A stretch of 9,964 nucleotides of DNA from an uncultured Paracoccaceae bacterium. Lineage in GTDB: Bacteria; Pseudomonadota; Alphaproteobacteria; Rhodobacterales; Rhodobacteraceae. The stretch spans positions 1 through 9,964 of the forward strand of contig CAJXHQ010000069.1 in NCBI GenBank assembly GCA_913054485.1. The letters run 5' to 3'. Made by a program: the position numbers and the translations under genes. Below, piece by piece: positions 1 to 4,666 of this stretch (position 1 is the first letter of the stretch; the number at the start of each line of letters is the position of its first letter). The notes under the pieces were generated by a model. The model was given only the letters and a program-made list of their open reading frames with translations, did not search any database and was not told the origin of the DNA.

Positions 1-1036
1 GTCCGAAGAACTGGGCGGCGCCAAGATCTACATGAAGCGGGATGAGCTGAACCATACCGGCGCCCACAAGGTGAACAACGTGCTGGGCCAGATCCTGCTG
101 GCGCGCCGCATGGGCAAGACCCGGATCATCGCAGAAACCGGCGCCGGCCAGCACGGTGTCGCCACCGCCACGGTCTGCGCCAAATTCGGGCTGAAGTGCA
201 TCGTCTACATGGGTGCCCACGACGTGAAGCGTCAGGCCCCCAACGTCTTCCGCATGCGCCTGCTGGGGGCCGAAGTGGTGCCGGTGCAATCCGGCCGCGG
301 TACGCTGAAAGACGCGATGAACGACGCGCTGCGCGACTGGGTCACCAACGTGCAGGACACCTTCTACTGCATCGGCACGGCGGCGGGCCCGCACCCCTAT
401 CCGGCGATGGTGCGCGATTTCCAGTCGATCATCGGCAAAGAGGTCCGCACCCAGCTGGCCGAGCAGGAAGGCGAAGGCCGCCTGCCGGACACGGTGATCG
501 CGGCGATCGGCGGCGGCTCCAACGCCCTCGGCCTGTTCCACCCCTTCCTCGATGACCCCACGGTGAAGATCATCGGGGTTGAGGCCGGCGGCAAGGGCGT
601 CGACGACCGGATCGAGCATTGCGCCTCGCTGACCGGCGGCCGCCCCGGCGTTTTGCACGGCAACCGCACTTACCTGTTGCAGGATGAAGACGGCCAGATC
701 ATGGACGGGTATTCGATCTCTGCCGGTCTGGATTACCCCGGCATCGGCCCGGAGCATTCCTGGCTGCACGAATCGGGACGCGCCGAATATGTCTCGATCA
801 CCGACAAGGAAGCGCTGGAGGCCTTCCAGGTCTCCTGCCGCACCGAAGGCATCATCCCGGCGCTGGAACCCTCCCACGCGCTGGCCCATGTGATCAAGAT
901 CGCGCGCACGCTGCCCAAGGACCACATCATCGTGATGAACATGTGCGGCCGCGGCGACAAGGATGTCTTCACCGTCGCCAAACACCTCGGGTTCGATATG
1001 TCCGACACCGAAGAAGGCCGCACCTTCGAAGACTAG
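1..1036 (+). CDS. trpB: Tryptophan synthase beta subunit, 5'-truncated by window edge
   Basis: TrpB joins indole (from the TrpA reaction) to L-serine to make L-tryptophan, using pyridoxal phosphate, in the cytoplasmic alpha2-beta2 complex. The frame is open from base 2 and reads [20 protein letters not shown] at its start, so the true start lies outside the window; by comparison with enteric TrpB (PLP lysine at about residue 87), roughly 60-75 N-terminal residues are missing. The PLP-binding lysine is in HTGAHKVNN (codon 68-70). The catalytic glutamate is in [13 protein letters not shown]. The phosphate-binding GGGSN loop is encoded at 509-523, and the C-terminal CGRGDKD motif precedes the TAG stop at 1034-1036. 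No motif is damaged. A strong terminator lies 23 bases after the stop, so the gene ends its transcript and the small genes downstream are separate. Whether trpF lies upstream, as is usual in this group, cannot be seen. Confidence 0.97.
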   Translation, partial: SEELGGAKIYMKRDELNHTGAHKVNNVLGQILLARRMGKTRIIAETGAGQHGVATATVCAKFGLKCIVYMGAHDVKRQAPNVFRMRLLGAEVVPVQSGRGTLKDAMNDALRDWVTNVQDTFYCIGTAAGPHPYPAMVRDFQSIIGKEVRTQLAEQEGEGRLPDTVIAAIGGGSNALGLFHPFLDDPTVKIIGVEAGGKGVDDRIEHCASLTGGRPGVLHGNRTYLLQDEDGQIMDGYSISAGLDYPGIGPEHSWLHESGRAEYVSITDKEALEAFQVSCRTEGIIPALEPSHALAHVIKIARTLPKDHIIVMNMCGRGDKDVFTVAKHLGFDMSDTEEGRTFED

Positions 1037-1059
1037 TTCAGGCAAATCGCTGATCCTGC

Positions 1060-1100
1060 AGCGGCGGTGCCTGAGACAGGCACCGCCGCTTTCTATTTTT
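1060..1100 (+). terminator. Rho-independent terminator of trpB
   Basis: A perfect 12-bp inverted repeat (1060-1071 with 1079-1090, AGCGGCGGTGCC / GGCACCGCCGCT) encloses a 7-base loop and is followed by a T-rich tract at 1091-1100 (TTCTATTTTT). It sits 23 bases after the trpB stop codon, which is the classical arrangement. Confidence 0.93.
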
Positions 1101-1148
1101 GCCTTCGCGCGCTGAGCAGGCGCCAGAGGCCGGATAAACCTTTGGCTT

Positions 1149-1168
1149 AAGGACAGATATCAGTCCTT
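1149..1168. promoter_or_regulatory. Imperfect 20-bp dyad upstream of the first small gene
   Basis: AAGGACAGATATCAGTCCTT is symmetrical except for one mismatched pair (A/A) on each side of a central GATATC. It lies about 90 bases upstream of the ATG at 1260 and after the trpB terminator, where a promoter or operator for that gene would be expected. I cannot assign a regulator. It could equally be a small hairpin in the transcript. Confidence 0.35.
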
Positions 1169-1196
1169 GAACCATGTTTCTTAAACCCAAGTTCAA

Positions 1197-1229
1197 TGGC
1201 CCCCTGCCGCCGCGCGCCGCAGGGTCCAT
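1197..1229 (+). promoter_or_regulatory. GC-rich hairpin in the leader of the first small gene
   Basis: ATGG (1197-1200) pairs with CCAT (1226-1229), and CCCTGC (1202-1207) pairs with GCAGGG (1219-1224), with one mismatch between them and an 11-base GC-rich loop. The hairpin ends about 18 bases before the purine-rich ribosome binding site (AAAAGAGGA, 1246-1254). It has no T tract, so it is not a standard terminator. A role in mRNA stability or translation is only a guess. Confidence 0.35.
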
Positions 1230-1259
1230 GGCATCAAACATCCCGAAAAGAGGACCGCC

Positions 1260-1535
1260 ATGAAACCCACCCCCGATCTCCCCGCTATCTGTCCCCTGGC
1301 AAGCGTGCCGCAGGACCAGGCAGAGGAAGTGTTCAAGGCCACCGTGCAGCATGTTCTGGGCCGCCAGGGGTTCGGCAGCACCGCTTTCACCTGCGATGGC
1401 CAGGAGCTGCTGGTGGTCGCCCATCAAGGCCGGTACACGCTGGGCGCTGTCTACGACATGTCCCGGGGCACGGTCCTGCTGCAGGATGTCTGGGAAGACA
1501 GTGAGGATCTGCGGCAGACCCTGCTGAGCGCCTGA
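1260..1535 (+). CDS. Small protein of unknown family, paralogue A (91 aa)
   Basis: I do not recognise this family. The ATG at 1260 is preceded by a good ribosome binding site (AAAAGAGGA, 1246-1254). The product has no signal peptide or membrane segment, so it is probably cytoplasmic. Its C-terminal two thirds (from Val24) align without a gap to the product of the gene at 1718-1990: about 29 of 67 positions are identical by eye. Shared residues include G37-F38, F43, C45-D46-G47, E49-L50-L51, A54, G57, G62, V64, M67, G70, V72-L73-L74-Q75-D76 and W78. The conserved pattern predicts a compact alpha/beta domain: an N-terminal helix followed by strands around CDGQELL and GTVLLQD. The first 23 residues have diverged. 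That a duplicated pair kept the same core argues that both are real, expressed genes. No function can be assigned; neither neighbour (trpB, ABM protein) gives a convincing hint. Confidence 0.8.
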   Translation: MKPTPDLPAICPLASVPQDQAEEVFKATVQHVLGRQGFGSTAFTCDGQELLVVAHQGRYTLGAVYDMSRGTVLLQDVWEDSEDLRQTLLSA

Positions 1536-1545
1536 TCTGCCGAAA

Positions 1546-1588
1546 GACCGTAAAGGCAGCGCAAAAAACGCGCTGACCCGGGGCGGTC
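1546..1588 (+). other. Nested stem structure between the two paralogues
   Basis: CAGCGC (1557-1562) pairs with GCGCTG (1570-1575) around an A-rich loop. GACCG (1546-1550) pairs with CGGTC (1584-1588) outside it. The structure begins 11 bases after the stop of paralogue A. No T tract follows, so it is a poor intrinsic terminator. It may be a 3' stabilising fold, or a chance structure in GC-rich DNA. Confidence 0.3.
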
Positions 1589-1704
1589 CTATCCTTTGGG
1601 TTAGGGGATTAGGCCTCTGGATAGTGGCGCAGCCCGGCTGTGTGCTGGCAGTATCGAAAGACGTTACCACTCACCGAATATCACCACACACGGCCCGCTG
1701 GACC

Positions 1705-1713
1705 GGAGGAGGA
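1705..1713 (+). promoter_or_regulatory. Strong Shine-Dalgarno that sets a GTG start
   Basis: GGAGGAGGA lies 4 bases before a GTG codon at 1718-1720 and has an extended match to the 16S rRNA tail. It decides the start of the second small gene: the longer reading frame from ATG 1640 has no comparable site and would add 26 residues absent from the paralogue. Confidence 0.8.
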
Positions 1714-1717
1714 TCCC

Positions 1718-1990
1718 GTGCAAGACGCCCCGTTTCCAATCTCTGTGAACCTGCCTGATGGCGCAGTGAAAGGGCCCCTTCGCCCTGTCTTTCAGGCGGC
1801 GCTGCTGGGATCGCTGAAACGGCGCGGGTTCGACCGGATCGGATTTGACTGCGACGGGGATGAGCTGCTGGCCATTGCAGAGCGCGGCAACCGGCTGTTC
1901 GGCCCGGTCAACAACATGCCCACGGGGAGGGTGCTGCTGCAGGATGCCTGGGCGGCAGGGGAGGCCGGCCGGGAGATCCTTTGCACCTGA
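1718..1990 (+). CDS. Small protein of unknown family, paralogue B (90 aa, GTG start)
   Basis: This is the second member of the tandem pair; the family is unknown to me. The GTG start is chosen because of the GGAGGAGGA site just upstream and because it gives a 90-residue protein in which Val24-Phe25 and every later conserved residue fall at the same number as in paralogue A: F38, C45-D46-G47, E49-L50-L51, G57, G62, M67, VLLQD 72-76 and W78. It is richer in arginine (KRRGFDRIGF) than paralogue A and has a second cysteine near the C-terminus (C89). No signal peptide or membrane helix is seen. The 182-bp spacer from paralogue A is long and structured, so the two may be transcribed separately. An exceptionally stable hairpin follows the stop by 3 bases. 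Function unknown; the conserved Cys45-Asp46 could be structural or active, which the sequence cannot settle. Confidence 0.78.
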   Translation: MQDAPFPISVNLPDGAVKGPLRPVFQAALLGSLKRRGFDRIGFDCDGDELLAIAERGNRLFGPVNNMPTGRVLLQDAWAAGEAGREILCT

Positions 1991-1993
1991 AGA

Positions 1994-2017
1994 GGCCGGA
2001 CCCTTCGGGGTCCGGCC
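1994..2017. terminator. UUCG-capped hairpin between convergent genes
   Basis: A perfect 10-bp stem (GGCCGGACCC / GGGTCCGGCC) is closed by a C(UUCG)G tetraloop, one of the most stable RNA hairpins known. It begins 3 bases after the stop of the gene at 1718-1990 and 11 bases before the stop of the convergent gene ending at 2029. There is no T tract on either strand, so termination efficiency is uncertain; it may also block 3' exonucleases. A second short palindrome (AAGCCTGATCAGGCTT, 2021-2036) overlaps the convergent stop codon. Confidence 0.6.
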
Positions 2018-2028
2018 CGCAAGCCTGA

Positions 2029-2349
2029 TCAGGCTTCCTGCAGGATGGTCTCGAAACCTTCGAACTGCGGGTGGCCCATGATCGGGCTTTCACCGTCGCG
2101 CTTGCCCGCGTTCTTATGGGCGTCGCGGAACTGCTCGGATTTGGTCCAGGCGTCGAAATCGTCACGGCTGTCCCAGATCACATGGCTGGAATAGAGCGTG
2201 TGATCCTCGGCAGCAGCACCTTTCAGCAGGCGGAACTCGCGGAATCCCTTCAGCTCTTTCAAGCGGCTCTCGCGGGATTTCCAGATGGTCTCGAACGCGT
2301 CTTCGCCGCCGGGGCGGATCTTGAAACGGTTCATGGCAATAAAGCTCAT
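2029..2349 (-). CDS. ABM-domain monooxygenase, IsdG/HmoA-like (106 aa)
   Basis: This is a small ferredoxin-like (antibiotic biosynthesis monooxygenase, ABM) protein. The start chosen is the ATG at 2349, giving MSFIAMNRFKI; the frame is open further upstream, but those residues look like translated non-coding DNA. The length of 106 residues is normal for the family. Asn7, Trp68 and His78 match the Asn-Trp-His triad of IsdG/IsdI haem-degrading monooxygenases: N7 follows the first strand, W68 is in FDAWTKSEQF, and H78 is in RDAHKNAG. This suggests haem binding and possible oxidative haem cleavage, releasing iron. The function is inferred; many HmoA-like proteins are unproven and some ABM proteins act on quinones or polyketides. 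No TonB receptor or haem ABC transporter is nearby. It lies 101 bp downstream of the DUF2237 gene on the same strand and may share its transcript. Confidence 0.85.
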   Translation of the reverse strand: MSFIAMNRFKIRPGGEDAFETIWKSRESRLKELKGFREFRLLKGAAAEDHTLYSSHVIWDSRDDFDAWTKSEQFRDAHKNAGKRDGESPIMGHPQFEGFETILQEA

Positions 2350-2450
2350 TGGGCTGGCCTTTCTCTTGCGTGGGTCTGTTTGCTGGCAAGAGCGGCGGCA
2401 CCGCAGGCTGGCTGTCCGGAACAGGGAGTAGAGAGAAAGGGCAGGGGCCG

Positions 2451-2837
2451 TCAACCCGAATGCGTATTCCCGGCGGCATGGGTTTTCAGAACCGCCAGCG
2501 GCACGATCTCCAGCGCCCGCGCATGGGTGGCTTCCAGGTCCACCTGCGGCGCGCAGCCCTCGTCGGCCGCCTGCAGGAAACGCGCCGCACAGAGGCACCA
2601 GCGGTCGCCCGGTTTCAGGCCGGCGAAACGCACCTCGGGCCGGGGCGTCGACAGGTCATTGCCGACATATTTTGAAAACGCCAGAAACTCCGCGGTCATC
2701 ACCGCGCAGACCGTATGGCTGCCCTGGTCCTGATCGCAGGTGTTGCAATGCCCGTCGCGGAAGAAGCCGGTCACGGGATCGGTGGAGCAGGCGGCCAGCG
2801 TGCCGCCCAGGACGTTGACGGATCGGTCAGGTGTCAT
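2451..2837 (-). CDS. DUF2237 family protein (128 aa)
   Basis: The protein belongs to a small, widespread bacterial family of unknown function (DUF2237). Recognisable family blocks occur in order: NVLGGTLAACSTDP (about residues 8-21), TGFFRDGHCNT (23-33), HTVCAVMTAEFLAFS (41-55), GNDLSTPRPE (59-68), GLKPGDRWCLCA (73-84) and LEATH (101-105). Seven cysteines (17, 31, 34, 44, 81, 83, 95), several next to conserved histidine and aspartate, look suited to metal binding, but that is inference. No signal peptide is present. The ATG at 2837 is 36 bp downstream of the pth stop on the same strand, so it is probably translated from the pth transcript. The ribosome binding site is weak (AAGGGCG some 15 bases upstream). 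Length is typical for the family and the gene appears intact. Confidence 0.9.
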   Translation of the reverse strand: MTPDRSVNVLGGTLAACSTDPVTGFFRDGHCNTCDQDQGSHTVCAVMTAEFLAFSKYVGNDLSTPRPEVRFAGLKPGDRWCLCAARFLQAADEGCAPQVDLEATHARALEIVPLAVLKTHAAGNTHSG

Positions 2838-2873
2838 GCGGACAGGCTACGCCCTTGGCGCCGGCCGCGCCAG

Positions 2874-3575
2874 TCATTTGAACTTGTCGAGCAGCTTCTG
2901 CATCGTGGACCGGTCGTCCTCTGCAGCGGGGGCGGCCTTTGCAGGTTTGGCGGGTTTCGCCTCCGCCGTTTCCTTGCCCGGCTTCGGCTTGGAGCCGGAG
3001 CTGCGGGCGGGGGCCGTGCGCAAGCTGACCGCATTCATGAATTTGCCGCCGTCGCCCGCCGCCAGCTGCGCCGCCCCGTCCGAGATGCCGCGCATCAGAT
3101 CGTCGAGCCAGCCCTCGTCCGCCTTGGGGAAGTCGCGCAGCACATAGCCCGCAACCGCGTCCTTGTGGCCGGGGTGGCCGATGCCCAGACGCACCCGGCC
3201 GTACTCCGCACCGATATGCTGGTGGATCGAGCGCAGACCGTTGTGCCCGGCATGACCGCCGCCCTGTTTCACCCGGCATTTGCCGGGGGCAAGGTCCAGC
3301 TCGTCATGCAGCACAGTCACGTCATCCGGCGTCAGCTTGTAGAACTTCATCGCCGCCGTGACCGATTGGCCGGAGAGGTTCATGAATGTCTCGGGCTTCA
3401 GCAGCAGAACCTTTTCGTGGCCCAGCTTGCCTTCGCAGATCTGGCCCTGAAATTTGCTCTTCCACGGGCTGAAGCCATGATCCGCGGCAATCTGGTCCAG
3501 CGCCATGAAGCCGATGTTATGGCGGTTGCGGGCGTATTTGCCGCCCGGATTTCCCAATCCCACAAAGAGTTTCAT
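2874..3575 (-). CDS. pth: Peptidyl-tRNA hydrolase (233 aa)
   Basis: Pth cleaves the ester bond of peptidyl-tRNAs that drop off stalled ribosomes and so recycles tRNA in the cytoplasm; it is usually essential. The N-terminus MKLFVGLGNPGGKYARNRHN carries the conserved Asn9 and the catalytic His19. Asn66 (ETFMNLSG), Asp91 (HDELDL) and Asn112 (GHNGL) correspond to E. coli N68, D93 and N114. The core ends near residue 188; the rest is a low-complexity Lys/Ala/Pro tail ending in STMQKLLDKFK. This makes the protein about 40 residues longer than E. coli Pth, as I recall is common in Rhodobacteraceae. rplY lies upstream on the same strand, a conserved arrangement, but here the two are separated by a terminator and a remnant of another gene, so pth may have its own promoter within 3576-3818. 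Confidence 0.96.
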   Translation of the reverse strand: MKLFVGLGNPGGKYARNRHNIGFMALDQIAADHGFSPWKSKFQGQICEGKLGHEKVLLLKPETFMNLSGQSVTAAMKFYKLTPDDVTVLHDELDLAPGKCRVKQGGGHAGHNGLRSIHQHIGAEYGRVRLGIGHPGHKDAVAGYVLRDFPKADEGWLDDLMRGISDGAAQLAAGDGGKFMNAVSLRTAPARSSGSKPKPGKETAEAKPAKPAKAAPAAEDDRSTMQKLLDKFK

Positions 3576-3650
3576 GGCCTGCTCCGCCGTTGCTGTTCCT
3601 GACCGGTTACATGCACCGGAATGCGCCGGAAATCCAGAGGGCAGCGGGCA

Positions 3651-3785
3651 TCAGCCGCCCCTGTTGCGGTCCGGATAGGCACCGGGGGATGTGCCGGTGA
3701 GGGCGCGGAAGGCATTGGCGAAATGGGCCTGGTCGAAATAGCCCAGACGCTGCGCCAGACCCTGCGGCGTCTCTGCAAAGCTGAG
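3651..3785 (-). pseudogene. C-terminal remnant of an AraC-family regulator
   Basis: On the minus strand, bases 3785 to 3651 encode about 44 residues that match the second helix-turn-helix of AraC/XylS regulators: ETPQGLAQRLGYFDQ followed by AHFANAFRALTGTSPGAY, then a TGA stop. These are the typical final recognition helix and the F-x-x-x-F-x-x-x-x-G-x-S-P-x-x-Y signature. The first HTH and the ligand/dimer domain are missing: upstream, the frame runs directly into the rplY terminator and then the rplY 3' end, with no start codon or homologous sequence. It is therefore a dead 3' fragment, not a gene. It sits exactly between rplY and pth, so the original regulator was probably inserted there and then lost by deletion up to the rplY terminator. 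I saw no transposon ends. The remnant may still supply promoter sequence for pth. Confidence 0.8.
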
Positions 3786-3818
3786 GCCAGTGCCCCGGCA
3801 ATAACAAATCCGCGCAAC

Positions 3819-3847
3819 AAAAAACGGGGCCCCGAAGGACCCCGTTT
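3819..3847 (-). terminator. Rho-independent terminator of rplY
   Basis: Read on the minus strand, AAACGGGGTCC pairs with GGGCCCCGTTT (11 pairs with one G-U wobble) around a UUCG loop and runs into six U residues (positions 3824 down to 3819). It lies 27 bases after the rplY stop. It separates rplY transcription from the AraC remnant and pth. Confidence 0.92.
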
Positions 3848-3873
3848 CAGCCAGCCGCAAAGCGGCGTCTGGC

Positions 3874-4497
3874 TTATTCTTCGGCTGCGGCTTCTTCGCC
3901 TTCTGCTTCGTCGTCAGACGAGGCCAGGCCGGCCGGGGCTGCCAGGTTGGCAACCACGAAGTCACGGTCGATGGTCGGCGTCGCGCCGTCCGGCAGCGTG
4001 ATCGACGAGATGGTGACAGTGTCGCCGATGTTCAGGCCAGCCATGTCGACAACCAGCTTCTCGGGGATGTCACCCGCGGTCACGGTCAGTTCGATCTCGG
4101 GGCGCACAACAGTCAGCATGCCGCCTTTTTTGATGCCGGGAGCTTCGTCTTCGTTGATGAACTCAACGGGGATGAAGAGGGCGATCTTGGTGGTGCGGCG
4201 CAGACGCATCAGGTCGAAGTGGGTCGGCAGATCCTTCACCACGTCGCGCTGAACGTCGCGGCAGATCACGCGGACGTCTTCCTGGCCTTCAACCTTCAGG
4301 TTGAAGAGGGTCGACTTAAAGCGGCCTGCTTTCAGTTTCTTCAGCAGAATGTTGAAGGGGATCTGGATCGACAGCGGATCGGCATCGCCACCAAAAACAA
4401 CACCCGGAACCATGCCTTCGCGACGTGCAGCGCGAGCGGCCCCCTTGCCTGTCCCCGCGCGGGCCTGGCACTCAAGATCAGGAATCTGACCAGCCAT
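3874..4497 (-). CDS. rplY: 50S ribosomal protein L25 / general stress protein Ctc (207 aa)
   Basis: This is the long (Ctc/TL5) form of L25, which binds 5S rRNA in the large ribosomal subunit. The N-terminal rRNA-binding domain (about residues 5-95) includes [20 protein letters not shown]. The C-terminal beta domain (about 100-190) includes [33 protein letters not shown] and a threonine-rich [10 protein letters not shown] segment. The protein ends in a strongly acidic low-complexity tail ([15 protein letters not shown]), as in other alphaproteobacterial L25 proteins. The ATG at 4497 has a GGAGAA ribosome binding site about 6 bases upstream, and the start [19 protein letters not shown] is the expected one. 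Upstream is an AT-richer stretch (TTTTATATT, minus strand 4516-4508) that may be part of the promoter. pth is the next intact gene downstream. Confidence 0.95.
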   Translation of the reverse strand: MAGQIPDLECQARAGTGKGAARAARREGMVPGVVFGGDADPLSIQIPFNILLKKLKAGRFKSTLFNLKVEGQEDVRVICRDVQRDVVKDLPTHFDLMRLRRTTKIALFIPVEFINEDEAPGIKKGGMLTVVRPEIELTVTAGDIPEKLVVDMAGLNIGDTVTISSITLPDGATPTIDRDFVVANLAAPAGLASSDDEAEGEEAAAEE

Positions 4498-4636
4498 TTG
4501 TATTCTCCAATATAAAAGGGCGGGAATCCTCCAAGGCTGTATCCCCGCGTGAAGCCGCGCGTATAGACCGGATCCGGAAAATAGGGAAGGGCGAATGCGC
4601 GCCTGGCAGGGCCATTGGCGCCCTCTGGCGCGGTTT

Positions 4637-4658
4637 GCCCCGGCCTGGCGGCCGGAGC
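4637..4658 (-). terminator. Possible terminator of the di-haem cytochrome gene
   Basis: On the minus strand, GCTCCGGCC pairs with GGCCGGGGC (9 pairs including one G-U) around a GCCA loop. It starts 9 bases after the stop at 4667. No U tract follows, so it may be a weak or factor-assisted terminator, or only a 3' stabilising hairpin. Confidence 0.4.
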
Positions 4659-4666
4659 AAGGGAAA

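Noticed and set aside
1167..1196. TTGAAC ... GTTCAA inverted repeat upstream of the first small gene
   Set aside because: Six base pairs around an 18-base gap is expected by chance at this length, and it overlaps the better-supported dyad.
1038..1670. Minus-strand open frame (210 codons) opposite the first small paralogue
   Set aside because: It runs through the trpB terminator and opposes a gene supported by a paralogue next door. No ribosome binding site or domain is seen.
2350..2598. N-terminal extension of the ABM monooxygenase frame to 189 residues
   Set aside because: The extra 83 residues overlap the DUF2237 coding region and have no domain; the ABM fold begins at the ATG at 2349 with Asn7 in the family position.
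2715..3602. Plus-strand open frame (295 codons) opposite DUF2237 and pth
   Set aside because: It spans the antisense of two certain genes and their intergenic gap and shows no domain.
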